Part shown: piece after piece, positions 51,744-60,581 of the stretch
How the letters are laid out: each line of letters starts with the position of its first letter
How positions within the stretch are numbered: the first letter of the stretch is position 1
Origin: Saccharospirillum alexandrii_A
GTDB lineage: Bacteria > Pseudomonadota > Gammaproteobacteria > Pseudomonadales > Natronospirillaceae
NCBI RefSeq assembly: GCF_043641555.1
Contig: NZ_JBHZRJ010000004.1
Span: forward strand, 479,040 to 543,039
DNA length: 64,000 bases
Direction: 5' to 3'
The notes under the pieces: generated by a model
What the model was told of the DNA's origin: nothing
Seen by the model: only the letters and a program-made list of their open reading frames with translations
Database searches by the model: none
Position numbers and translations under genes: made by a program

Positions 51744-53186
51744 AAGAACATACAGCTCGGCCCCCGTCTGATCGGTTATGCGAGCCTTGCGAGCCAGGCA
51801 GTCCAGGGTCAGCGTCAGTCGCGCGCTGCTGTTCGTCCAGCTCAGGCTTAGCTGGTTGTCTGCAAGATCCAGCGTAAAGGTGCCATCGAAGGCCGGATGC
51901 TCGTTACGCAGGCGAATCAGAGCAATAAGTTGCTGCACCACGGGCCGTTCCAGCGCGTCGTCAATGTCGGCTGAGCGGTAATACGCACGGTTAATGTCGC
52001 GGCCAACGCCCGTGGTTGTCAGCAAGGCCGTGTCATTACCGCCAGCTAACAGGCCGGTGTAGTACACCTGGGGAACGCCGGGCGCGAAGAACTGCAGAGC
52101 CCGGGCGATGAGGTATTCGTTCTCGCGTTCACCCAGGGCCGCATAATAGGTGCAGTTGACCTGGTACAGATCGAGGTTCGATGCGGCAGCGCCAGTGGCT
52201 AGCCGGCTCTGGTCGTTTGAGCGCTGGTGAATGGTTTCAACCAGCTGGTCGATCGCCTCGGGTGCCAACAAGCCCGGCTTATCGCCATCGGCCCCGACAT
52301 CCAGCACACCGATGCCATCGTGGGTATCCAGCACAGTGATGCAGTTGCGTGGCGACTGTTCCAGCCAATTGACCAGCGGTTTGGCGTCGCCGGTAAACAG
52401 CAGGTGCAGAATCAGGGGCGGCAACGCGAAGTCGTAGACGCGACCGACCCGGTTGGCGATGTCGATCTGGGTCTGGTAATGACTGTGAATTTCAACCAGG
52501 GTTTCGATGCCCCGCGCAGCGGCGTTGTCTGACAATTGCTGAATAAAGGCATAGGTTTCCGGCAGCATGAAGCAGCGGGTGCCCGGGCGTTTGATCGCGT
52601 AGCCTGCGGCGTCGAGCCGAATCATTGACACGCCGGATTGTTCAAAGCGGTCGAGAATGCTGTCCAGATATGCCTTGCCGACCTCGGTTTCAACGTTGAT
52701 GTCCAGTTGCTGCGGGGTGAAGGTGGTCCACATCAGATGTTTGGTATCGCCCAGCGTATAGGGTGTCCACGGCAGGCTGGGCCGCGGCCGGTAGATCGCG
52801 GTGATCTCATCTTCGCGGGCACCATCGGGGAAGACGCTCTGGTAAGTCAGAAACAGCGGGAACCAGGGGCTGTCGCTGCCCCGGGCGACGACATCGGCAA
52901 ACTGCGGCGAACGGCTGGAGACGTGATTGACAATCAGGTCGGCCATAATGTCGGTGCTTTTGCTCAATTCAAGCACATCGTCCCAATCACCGAGGCGCGG
53001 GTCGACGGTCAGATGATCATCCGGATCGAAGCCGGCATCGGAACCATCGATGGGGGTATAGAACGGCAACAGATGCACACCGCCAAACACGCCCTCCAGC
53101 GAAGTGGTCAGCAACCGGTGCAGGGTCTGAACGCCGCTGCCACCCAGGCGATCAACATAGGTAATTAACTGAACCTGATTTTTCAT
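51741..53186 (-). CDS. Sucrose phosphorylase-type GH13 enzyme
   Basis: 481 residues. The N-terminus QVQLITYVDRLGGSGVQTLH and the residue pattern are those of GH13_18 phosphorylases: nucleophile in MIRLDAAGYAIKRPGT (near 193), acid/base in ETLVEIHSHY (near 237), third carboxylate in VLDTHDGIGVLD (near 292). These enzymes split sucrose with phosphate to glucose-1-phosphate and fructose; glucosylglycerol or sucrose-6-phosphate phosphorylases share the fold, so specificity is not certain. The stop codon belongs to the adjoining repeat element. Probable LacI operator 45 bases upstream of the start. Confidence 0.87.
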   Translation of the reverse strand: MKNQVQLITYVDRLGGSGVQTLHRLLTTSLEGVFGGVHLLPFYTPIDGSDAGFDPDDHLTVDPRLGDWDDVLELSKSTDIMADLIVNHVSSRSPQFADVVARGSDSPWFPLFLTYQSVFPDGAREDEITAIYRPRPSLPWTPYTLGDTKHLMWTTFTPQQLDINVETEVGKAYLDSILDRFEQSGVSMIRLDAAGYAIKRPGTRCFMLPETYAFIQQLSDNAAARGIETLVEIHSHYQTQIDIANRVGRVYDFALPPLILHLLFTGDAKPLVNWLEQSPRNCITVLDTHDGIGVLDVGADGDKPGLLAPEAIDQLVETIHQRSNDQSRLATGAAASNLDLYQVNCTYYAALGERENEYLIARALQFFAPGVPQVYYTGLLAGGNDTALLTTTGVGRDINRAYYRSADIDDALERPVVQQLIALIRLRNEHPAFDGTFTLDLADNQLSLSWTNSSARLTLTLDCLARKARITDQTGAELYVL

Positions 53187-53230
53187 GCGCGGTCTCTGTA
53201 GGGCGTTAACAGGAGGTGGACGATAATCAT

Positions 53231-53244
53231 CTTAAACGATTAAG
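53231..53244. promoter_or_regulatory. LacI-type operator upstream of sucrose phosphorylase
   Basis: CTTAAACGATTAAG, the exact reverse complement of the site upstream of aglE. Confidence 0.75.
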
Positions 53245-53365
53245 TAAAGCACTAAACCACAGAGTAGACAGGTATTGGTGACTCAACGGACAAACTGACC
53301 ATCCCGGTCTAAAGTTCTAACACCTATAGCAGTCATACTGCAGGCAAAGTTGCTGAGGTGGTTCA

Positions 53366-54787
53366 ATGTTGATGTGGTTTTTGCCCAGAGCTGAGGGTGA
53401 TCAGGTTCGAGAGAAGGCGGTGGTCGTGTTTTGTCTGCTGGCGTTGCTGGTGGGTGTTTACTCACTGGTAAAGTGGCGTGCCTTCGGGGTGGGTGAGTTG
53501 CAACTGACCGCACTGATTCTGATGGCGCTGGTGTTGCCCGTGCCGTTTCTGGTGCGCCAGGGATATTCAGTCGTGCTTGGGGGTAACCTCGCCATTCTGG
53601 GCATGGCGGTTCATGCGCTTTACTCGGCCTATATGTTTGGCGGCATCGATTCGCAGTACCTGTTGTGGATGGTCACGCTGATTGTACTGGCTTACATGAT
53701 GACCAATCCGCTGTGGGGGTCAGTCTGGTCTGTAGCGATGCTGCTGATGGCGGTGGTGTTTGTTCGCTTTAAGCTGACCGGGCATGACTTCCCGGAACCG
53801 CCATTAACGGGGTCTGATCTGAATCGGGATATCGTCGTGGGCTACCTGCTGCCGGTGATCATGATTTGGGTCGGGCAATCCTACATGCAGCGAATCACCT
53901 TGAGCGCTGTGGCCGATGCGCGGTCGGCTGAGGCGTCTGTGAGTCAGCAAAAAACCAGCCTTGAGCAGGCGGGCGAGCAGATGAATTGCGTGATGGCGCA
54001 AACCCGGGATGTTTCCGGTCGGCTGGTTAAGGCGACCTCATCACTAGGGCAGGTACAGTCGGAAATTGGTTCTCAGTCTGGTGATTTGAACGATGCGGCA
54101 GGGCGTCAGCATGAATTCGCGGCGAGTCTTTCGGACAGTCTGGCCCGGGTACAGGCGGCGGTATCGGTCAGCGAGCAGGCGCTGAGTCAGGTTGGGCAGT
54201 CGCTGGATGCTACCGAATCCGAGAGTGAACAGACGCGTCAGCTGGCGGAGCAGTTGTTGACGCTGATGAATGCAATCAAGACCAGTAATGATCGCATCGA
54301 AAGTGCTTCCCAGGTGATCATCGATATCGCTAGCCAGACCAATTTGCTGGCGCTGAACGCAGCCATTGAGGCGGCCCGTGCGGGTGAGCATGGGCGCGGT
54401 TTCGCAGTGGTGGCCGATGAAGTCCGTACCCTGTCGACCCGGAGTGATAAGTCGGCCAATGAGATTCATAGCTTATTGTCTGATAGTGCCAAACAGATCA
54501 AACAGGGGCTGACTCAGGCAGGCGATAGCCAGCAGCGGGTGCAAGCTGTATCCGCACAGGTCACTGCCATGCGAAGCGCCTTTACCGAACTGGAAAGTCA
54601 GGTGAGAGCGGTTTCGACTGAAGTGCGGCAGCTAGCGCGCGGTGGCGACGAACTCAGTGAAGTCAGTAGCACGACGCTGAGTACGGTACAAAGCCTGATG
54701 GAGCGTTTAACGGCCCTGGCCGACGTGGCGGATATGTTGCAGCGGTCAGCCGACGAACTGAGCCAGACAACCCGACATTCATCTTAA
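53366..54787 (+). CDS. Membrane-embedded methyl-accepting chemotaxis protein
   Basis: 473 residues. The N-terminal 180 residues are six or so membrane helices (VVFCLLALLVGVYSLV, LTALILMALVLPVPFLV, YLLWMVTLIVLAYMM, YLLPVIMIWVGQSYM) with no sizeable periplasmic domain and no HAMP. The C-terminus is a standard signalling hairpin with tip SQTNLLALNAAIEAARAGEHGRG split here as SQTNLLALNA and AIEAARAGE. It would sense a signal within or below the membrane. It lies beside the sugar locus but is divergent from the phosphorylase gene. Confidence 0.9.
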   Translation: MLMWFLPRAEGDQVREKAVVVFCLLALLVGVYSLVKWRAFGVGELQLTALILMALVLPVPFLVRQGYSVVLGGNLAILGMAVHALYSAYMFGGIDSQYLLWMVTLIVLAYMMTNPLWGSVWSVAMLLMAVVFVRFKLTGHDFPEPPLTGSDLNRDIVVGYLLPVIMIWVGQSYMQRITLSAVADARSAEASVSQQKTSLEQAGEQMNCVMAQTRDVSGRLVKATSSLGQVQSEIGSQSGDLNDAAGRQHEFAASLSDSLARVQAAVSVSEQALSQVGQSLDATESESEQTRQLAEQLLTLMNAIKTSNDRIESASQVIIDIASQTNLLALNAAIEAARAGEHGRGFAVVADEVRTLSTRSDKSANEIHSLLSDSAKQIKQGLTQAGDSQQRVQAVSAQVTAMRSAFTELESQVRAVSTEVRQLARGGDELSEVSSTTLSTVQSLMERLTALADVADMLQRSADELSQTTRHSS

Positions 54788-54871
54788 CCTGTGGCTAAAG
54801 CTGCAGGGTTCACTGGTCTGTTGTGCCGGAAGGCGGGTAGCATCTCGGCGCCACTTGTTCGCAAGTTGTTT

Positions 54872-55876
54872 TTAATCCAAATAATAACGACGCAAACGCT
54901 TCGCCCCTGCCGGTTTGGTAGCAACCAGCGTAGCCCGCAAGGGCGCGGGGTGCCCTTCAATGGTTTGTGCTGGATTCTCAGGGTTTAAATAGTCGGTCAG
55001 CGACTGGCCGGGTTTCCAATCGGTGGTGCGTTGCTCTTCAGTTGTCGTCGGCGTGACATCGGCGATGTGCACATCTTCAAAGCCGGATTTCTCCAGCCAG
55101 TGCGCCAGCGCTTTCGGGCTGGGCAGGAACCAGACGTTGTTCATGCGGGCATAGCGGCCCGGTGGCACGAAGGCTTCGCGTTCGTTGCCTTCGACGACCA
55201 GGGTTTCCAGTATCAGTTCACCGCCGGGTCTTAACGCAGCGCGCAATTCAGCCAGATGATCGAGCGGCGAGCGCCGGTGGTAGAGCACGCCCATTGAAAA
55301 AACTGTGTCGAAGGCTTCAAGGTCGGGGGTCAGGCTTTCCAGTGTGAACGGCAGAACCGTATGGCTGGAGTCCTGCACATAGTGGTTGATGGCGAGGTGT
55401 TGCACGACGGATAACCAGGACGGGTCGATGCCAGCAACGATACGGGCGCCTGCGGCTTTCATGTGCCAGCCGTAGAAGCCATTGCCGCTGCCGACGTCCA
55501 GTACGCAACGGCCATTCAGGTCGCTCAGGTTCGGGGCGACGCGGGCCCATTTCAGATCGCAGCGCCATTCAGAGTCGATGTGGGTGCCAAACAACCGGAA
55601 CGGTCCCTTGCGCCAGGGTATTAAGCCGCGCAGGGCCTGCTCCAGTTGCGTCTGGTTTGTATCGCTTAGGGGATTGGTTGAGGTCAGTTCGACACGGTGC
55701 GGGTCGAAACTGATATCGGTCACATCCGGGAGTTGGTCGATGCATTTCAAAAAGCGCGGCAAATTGCCATCGTTCAGGTTGGCGAACAGGTCATCAAGCT
55801 GGGCTTGAAGTGGCGCTTGCCAGACTGACAGGGGCGTTCGTGTCAGGGTGTCGATAAAGGGGCGAAAGTCGATCAT
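54872..55876 (-). CDS. cmoB: tRNA U34 carboxymethyltransferase
   Basis: 334 residues (E. coli CmoB is 323). Features: SAM-fold loop VLDVGSGNGFYGWHM near 127, the CmoB-typical WRCDLKWARVAPNL, and FSMGVLYHRRSPLDHL. It uses carboxy-SAM made by CmoA to convert 5-hydroxyuridine to cmo5U at the wobble base of certain tRNAs. It starts 11 bases after the cmoA stop; they form an operon. Confidence 0.95.
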   Translation of the reverse strand: MIDFRPFIDTLTRTPLSVWQAPLQAQLDDLFANLNDGNLPRFLKCIDQLPDVTDISFDPHRVELTSTNPLSDTNQTQLEQALRGLIPWRKGPFRLFGTHIDSEWRCDLKWARVAPNLSDLNGRCVLDVGSGNGFYGWHMKAAGARIVAGIDPSWLSVVQHLAINHYVQDSSHTVLPFTLESLTPDLEAFDTVFSMGVLYHRRSPLDHLAELRAALRPGGELILETLVVEGNEREAFVPPGRYARMNNVWFLPSPKALAHWLEKSGFEDVHIADVTPTTTEEQRTTDWKPGQSLTDYLNPENPAQTIEGHPAPLRATLVATKPAGAKRLRRYYLD

Positions 55877-55887
55877 GGGTACCCGTA

Positions 55888-56637
55888 CTACTTAATGGCC
55901 AGAAAGGAGGCGAAGTTGAAGCTCTGAAACCAGAGGGTGGCGGTACTGAAGCCGACGGCGTTCAGGCGCTGCAGGTGGTCTTCTGCAGTTTCCGGCAACA
56001 GCACGCGTTCAATCGCCTGGCGCTTCTGACTGATTTCCAGGTCGCTGTAGCCATTGGCGCGTTTGAAGTCGTGGTGGTGTTGAATCAGCAGCTGGTCTTG
56101 CACCGGATCGGGAAAGCGCAGCTTTTCAGAAAGCACCAGAGCTGCGCCGGGCAGCATGCCGTCGTATATTCGCTGCAAGGTTGTCTGGCGATGTTCGAGT
56201 GGAATGAACTGCAGGGTAAAGTTCAGTACCACGAAGGAAGCGTTTTCAAGCGTCAGTGAGGTGATGTCCGCACAGAGCATCTGTACCGGGGTTGGTAAGT
56301 CCTCGCTCTCGAGGAAGTCCCGGCTGCGTTCGAGCATGGCTTCGCTGTTGTCGACCGCGACGATTATGGCGCCCGGCGCATGTACCCGGTGGCGCATGGC
56401 CAGACTGGCAGCGCCCAGAGAACTGCCCAGATCATAAAGCCGGCTGTTGGGCTGGGCATACTGTTCGGCGAGGATGCCGATCATGCCTATTATGTGGCTG
56501 TAGCCCGGCACCGAGCGCTTGATCATGTCCGGAAACACGCGCGCGACGGTATCGTCAAAGCGGAAATCGGCGACCTGACCGTGTTCGCTGGCGTAAATCG
56601 TGTCTTTGGCGGGTTCGGGTGGCTGGCGATGCGTCAT
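55888..56637 (-). CDS. cmoA: Carboxy-SAM synthase
   Basis: 249 residues from ATG 56637; the frame extends 2 codons to a TTG. Typical motifs are DTIYASEHGQVADFRFDD, the SAM loop RLYDLGSSLGAASLAM and NFTLQFIPLEHR. It makes carboxy-S-adenosylmethionine from SAM and prephenate for CmoB. The ribosome site is weak. It is divergent from prfC with a 145-base gap. Confidence 0.95.
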   Translation of the reverse strand: MTHRQPPEPAKDTIYASEHGQVADFRFDDTVARVFPDMIKRSVPGYSHIIGMIGILAEQYAQPNSRLYDLGSSLGAASLAMRHRVHAPGAIIVAVDNSEAMLERSRDFLESEDLPTPVQMLCADITSLTLENASFVVLNFTLQFIPLEHRQTTLQRIYDGMLPGAALVLSEKLRFPDPVQDQLLIQHHHDFKRANGYSDLEISQKRQAIERVLLPETAEDHLQRLNAVGFSTATLWFQSFNFASFLAIK

Positions 56638-56782
56638 GGTCAAAACGGGTCACTTTAAGCGTTAGGTGGCGCTATTTTACATGGACCATCGACTATCTTC
56701 GCCCCTGTGGTCGAAAATCAGGCGGCGAACGTTATAATGCGCGGCAATTTGAACCGCTTTGTCTGGGAAATGCCGCTTATCT

Positions 56783-58360
56783 ATGAGCACCATTGCTGAA
56801 GAAGTATCAAAACGTCATACCTTCGCCATCATTTCGCACCCCGATGCCGGTAAGACCACCATTACTGAGAAGGTGCTGCTGTTCGGGAAGGCCCTGCAGA
56901 CGGCCGGTACCGTGAAGGGCAAAAAGTCTGGCCAGCATGCCAAGTCAGACTGGATGGAAATGGAAAAAGACCGGGGTATTTCGATTACCACCTCAGTTAT
57001 GCAGTTCCCCTACCACGACAAGCTGGTGAACCTGCTCGATACCCCGGGGCACGAGGACTTCTCCGAAGACACTTATCGTACCCTGACCGCGGTGGATTCC
57101 TGTCTGATGGTGATCGACGCCGCCAAGGGCGTTGAGGACCGGACCATCAAGCTGATGGACGTCGCCCGGATGCGCGAAACTCCGGTGCTGACCTTCATGA
57201 ACAAGCTCGACCGCGATATCCGCGAGCCGCTTGAGCTGATGGATGAAGTCGAGAATATTCTCAAGATCAGCTGCGCACCCATCACCTGGCCGATTGGCCA
57301 GGGCAAGCAGTTTAAGGGCGTCTACCACTTGTTGAACGATGAAGTCCTGCTGTATCAGACTGGCCAGGGGCACACCATTCAGGAGCGTCGGGTGATCAAG
57401 GGGCTCGACAACCCTGAAGTGGACACGGCGCTGGGCGAATACGCCGATGAACTGCGTCAGGATGTTGAGCTGCTGGCCGCCGCCAACAAGTTCGATCTGG
57501 AAGAGTTCCTGGCCGGGCAGCTAACGCCGGTGTTCTTCGGTACGGCGCTGGGTAACTTTGGCGTCGACCATATGCTCGACGGCCTGGTGGACTGGGCACC
57601 GAACCCTCAATCGCGGGCTACCGATGAGCGGGTTGTTGATGCCAGCGAAAGCAACTTTTCCGGTTTCGTGTTCAAGATTCAGGCAAATATGGACCCGAAC
57701 CACCGCGATCGCGTTGCCTTCCTGCGCATTGTGTCCGGAAAGTACGAGAAAGGCATGAAGATGAAGCATGTTCGCACCGGTAAGGATGTGCGCATCTCTG
57801 ATGCGTTGACCTTTCTGGCGGGTGATCGTTCAGCGGTCGAGGAAGCCTGGCCCGGTGACATCATCGGGCTGCACAACCACGGCACGATTCAGATTGGTGA
57901 TACCTTTACCCAGGGTGAGATGGTCAAGTTCTCGGGTATCCCGAATTTCGCGCCCGAACTGTTCCGTCGCATTCGCCTGCGCGACCCGCTTAAGGCCAAG
58001 CAATTGCAAAAGGGTCTGATGCAGCTGTCTGAAGAGGGGGCTGTGCAGGTATTCCGGCCGCTCAAGAACAATGACCTCATCGTCGGCGCCGTTGGTATGC
58101 TGCAGTTCGATGTGGTGGCCCAGCGTTTGAAGTCGGAATACAAGGTCGATGCGGTTTACGAGCCCATCAGCGTGGCCACGGCGCGCTGGGTCGAATGCTC
58201 GGACCCGCGTAAACTGGAGCAATTCCGCGATAAGGCCTACGATAATCTGGCGCTGGATGGCGGTGATAACCTGGCCTATGTGGCCCCGACCATGGTCAAT
58301 CTGCAGATGGCGCAGGAACGGCACCCTGATATTGCGTTCCGGAAAACCCGGGAACACTGA
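56783..58360 (+). CDS. prfC: Peptide chain release factor 3
   Basis: 525 residues (E. coli RF3 is 529). GTPase motifs: G1 SHPDAGKTT near 19, G3 DTPGHEDF, G4 NKLD; switch I area ISITTSVMQF. The domain II/III region includes RDRVAFLRIVSGKYEKGMKM. It recycles RF1/RF2 from the ribosome after termination. ATG 56783 is chosen over 56759 because it begins the conserved MSTIAEEVSKRHTFAI. Confidence 0.97.
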   Translation: MSTIAEEVSKRHTFAIISHPDAGKTTITEKVLLFGKALQTAGTVKGKKSGQHAKSDWMEMEKDRGISITTSVMQFPYHDKLVNLLDTPGHEDFSEDTYRTLTAVDSCLMVIDAAKGVEDRTIKLMDVARMRETPVLTFMNKLDRDIREPLELMDEVENILKISCAPITWPIGQGKQFKGVYHLLNDEVLLYQTGQGHTIQERRVIKGLDNPEVDTALGEYADELRQDVELLAAANKFDLEEFLAGQLTPVFFGTALGNFGVDHMLDGLVDWAPNPQSRATDERVVDASESNFSGFVFKIQANMDPNHRDRVAFLRIVSGKYEKGMKMKHVRTGKDVRISDALTFLAGDRSAVEEAWPGDIIGLHNHGTIQIGDTFTQGEMVKFSGIPNFAPELFRRIRLRDPLKAKQLQKGLMQLSEEGAVQVFRPLKNNDLIVGAVGMLQFDVVAQRLKSEYKVDAVYEPISVATARWVECSDPRKLEQFRDKAYDNLALDGGDNLAYVAPTMVNLQMAQERHPDIAFRKTREH

Positions 58361-58429
58361 GGCAGAGCCTGGTGCCCGTTTTGGCCGTTGCCGGGTGACG
58401 GGCGGCATCATTCAACCTGGAGGGACGGC

Positions 58430-58771
58430 ATGATCATCTATCTGGTGGCGCTGGCGCTGATTGTTGCGGGTGCCTCGACCGGTCTCTTCACGCTGCTGCA
58501 CAGCCGGGTGCTGAAACGCAGCCTGCGGCTCTACGATGCCAAGGGGTACTGGGTGGTCAGCATGTTGATGCTGACGTTTCTGGTGACCAGTCTTGCCTAT
58601 TTCTGGGGCGTCACCCGCTTTGCGTTGAGCCCGGGAGGTGGCCTGGAGCCTGAAACCGTCTTCGGCATGCTGGTGACGGTTTTTGGCTGTATAGCCGGCC
58701 TTGGCATAGGCCTGGTGCGCTTCTCAAGAGTGATAATGCCGGGCGGAACCACGGGGAGCGAAGGGTTATAG
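58430..58771 (+). CDS. Small membrane protein of unknown function
   Basis: 113 residues with three predicted membrane helices: IIYLVALALIVAGASTGLFT, WVVSMLMLTFLVTSLAYFWG and VFGMLVTVFGCIAGLGIGLV. TGGAGGGA precedes ATG 58430 at a proper distance, so the gene is probably real. No family recognised. It follows prfC by 69 bases and may be co-transcribed. Confidence 0.65.
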   Translation: MIIYLVALALIVAGASTGLFTLLHSRVLKRSLRLYDAKGYWVVSMLMLTFLVTSLAYFWGVTRFALSPGGGLEPETVFGMLVTVFGCIAGLGIGLVRFSRVIMPGGTTGSEGL

Positions 58772-58823
58772 CGGGATCGTTCGGCCATCGCCCCGTTTTT
58801 GAATACAATTTGATCGAAGGCGC

Positions 58824-58852
58824 TTGCAAAGGGGTGGTTGTTTCTTTACTAT
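58824..58852 (+). promoter_or_regulatory. Sigma-70 promoter of rplM-rpsI
   Basis: TTGCAA (58824-58829), a 17-base spacer and TACTAT (58847-58852), about 55 bases before the rplM start. Confidence 0.65.
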
Positions 58853-58912
58853 CCGCGCCCTTATTTCGGATTAACTGCCCCTGAGCCCCCCACTTTTATT
58901 AGGCGGAGTTAA

Positions 58913-59341
58913 ATGAAAACTTTTGTAGCAAAACCGGCTGAAGTAAAGCGCGACTGGTACGTAGTCGATGCCCAAGGCCAAACGTTGGGTCGCTTGTCGA
59001 CCGAAATTGCTCGTCGTTTGCGCGGCAAGCATAAAGCAGAGTTCACGCCTCACGTGGATACCGGCGATTACATCGTCGTGATCAACGCCGAGAAAGTGGC
59101 TGTGACTGGTCGCAAGACCAAGCAAAAAATGTATCACCGTCACACCGGGTACCCGGGTGGCCTGAAGTCTATGAGCTTCGAAAAAATGATCGACCACAAG
59201 CCTGAGCGTGTGATCGAACTGGCGGTTAAAGGCATGATTCCCCGGAATCCGCTTGGCCGTGCCATGCTGAAGAAGCTGAAGGTGTATGCCGGTGTCGATC
59301 ATCCGCATACTGCACAACAGCCCAAAGAACTGAAGATTTAA
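58913..59341 (+). CDS. rplM: 50S ribosomal protein L13
   Basis: 142 residues, identical in length to E. coli L13. Recognisable segments: MKTFVAKPAEVKRDWYVVDA, LGRLSTEIARRLRGKHK, HRHTGYPGGLKS and the C-terminal YAGVDHPHTAQQPKEL. Binds 23S rRNA early in 50S assembly. First gene of the conserved rplM-rpsI operon; rpsI begins 12 bases after the stop. Confidence 0.98.
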   Translation: MKTFVAKPAEVKRDWYVVDAQGQTLGRLSTEIARRLRGKHKAEFTPHVDTGDYIVVINAEKVAVTGRKTKQKMYHRHTGYPGGLKSMSFEKMIDHKPERVIELAVKGMIPRNPLGRAMLKKLKVYAGVDHPHTAQQPKELKI

Positions 59342-59352
59342 TGGGGAGCGAC

Positions 59353-59748
59353 ATGACAGCAATTCAGCAATATTACGGTACAGGTCGCCGCAAAACCTCA
59401 GCCGCACGTGTCTACCTGCGTCCGGGTACCGGCCAGATCAGCGTCAACAAGCGCCCTCTGGATGTGTACTTTGGTCGTGAGACGTCACGCATGATCGTTC
59501 GTCAGCCTCTGGAACTGGTTGAGCTGACTGACAAGTTTGACGTTATCATCAGCGTTGCTGGTGGTGGTGCCAACGGTCAGGCCGGTGCGATTCGTCATGG
59601 CATTACCCGTGCCCTGATGGTCTATGACGAGACTCTGCGCAAGCAACTGCGTGCCGCCGGTTACGTAACCCGCGACGCCCGGATGGTTGAACGTAAGAAA
59701 GTCGGTCTGCACAAGGCGCGTAAGCGTCCGCAATACTCCAAGCGTTAA
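59353..59748 (+). CDS. rpsI: 30S ribosomal protein S9
   Basis: 131 residues (E. coli 130). Typical N-terminus YYGTGRRKTSAARVYLRPG and the arginine/lysine-rich C-terminal tail ending in YSKR, which reaches the P-site tRNA. The start at 59353 is preferred to the in-frame ATG at 59341 because GGGGAGCG precedes it and it begins where S9 begins. A strong terminator follows. Confidence 0.98.
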   Translation: MTAIQQYYGTGRRKTSAARVYLRPGTGQISVNKRPLDVYFGRETSRMIVRQPLELVELTDKFDVIISVAGGGANGQAGAIRHGITRALMVYDETLRKQLRAAGYVTRDARMVERKKVGLHKARKRPQYSKR

Positions 59749-59772
59749 TCGTTCTGGATGGCCCTGCTTTCA

Positions 59773-59801
59773 AAACGCCCGGACTTGTCCGGGCGTTTTT
59801 G
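59773..59801 (+). terminator. Rho-independent terminator after rpsI
   Basis: AACGCCCGGAC-TT-GTCCGGGCGTT, an 11-bp stem followed by a T-run, 24 bases past the rpsI stop. Confidence 0.92.
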
Positions 59802-59987
59802 TTTGTCACAGTGCCCTTCAGTCAGTACCGTGGCAGTGTGGAGTGTTAATAGCGCCTGTCCGACCCCTGCCAATACCCCTGTAAGGCGAAGGGTTTTCTT
59901 GTCAGTGGGAGTGTAATTCTTTAGTATTCCCGTCATTTTGTGGAAACTGCCCCGTATTTTTTCTACCTTCAGACAGAGGACCTAATA

Positions 59988-60581
59988 ATGACGCAAGACG
60001 GCGTAAATAAGGGTCGGCGCCGCTTTCTCTATATCGCGACAGGCGCCATGGGTGCCGTAGGCGCGGTTGGAGTTGCAACCCCGTTCGTCCGCTCCTGGTT
60101 TCCCAGTGAGAAAGCAAAGGCGATTGGGGCTCCGGTGACCGTTGACATCAGTAAGCTCGAACCCGGCGAAATGCGCATTGCAGAATGGCGCGGCAAGCCG
60201 ATTTTCATTGTTCGACGCACTGACGAGGCCATCGCCAACCTGACAAAGGATGATCTGGTAACTCGTCTGTCCGACCCCAACTCAGAAGTGGCGTCGCAGC
60301 AGCCAGAATACGCGCAGAACCCGGCGCGTTCCCGCTCCGAAGACTTGCTGGTACTGGAAGGTGTCTGCACCCACCTGGGTTGTTCGCCACAGTTCATCCC
60401 AAGTGTCGAGCCTCAGTCTTTCGACGAGAACTGGATGGGTGGCTTTTTCTGCCCTTGTCACGGCTCGCGCTTTGATCTGGCCGGTCGCGTTTATCGCGGT
60501 GTGCCCGCCCCAACCAACCTGGTGGTGCCGCCGCATATGATCGAAGGGTCCATGCTAACCATTGGTGAGGATACTGTCTGA
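59988..60581 (+). CDS. petA: Ubiquinol-cytochrome c reductase Rieske iron-sulfur subunit
   Basis: 197 residues. N-terminal twin-arginine-type anchor GRRRFLYIATGAMGAVGAVG, then the Rieske domain with the two cluster loops CTHLGCSPQF and CPCHGSRFDLAG. It carries electrons from ubiquinol to cytochrome c1 in complex III. The ATG of petB overlaps its stop (TGATG type). Confidence 0.97.
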   Translation: MTQDGVNKGRRRFLYIATGAMGAVGAVGVATPFVRSWFPSEKAKAIGAPVTVDISKLEPGEMRIAEWRGKPIFIVRRTDEAIANLTKDDLVTRLSDPNSEVASQQPEYAQNPARSRSEDLLVLEGVCTHLGCSPQFIPSVEPQSFDENWMGGFFCPCHGSRFDLAGRVYRGVPAPTNLVVPPHMIEGSMLTIGEDTV

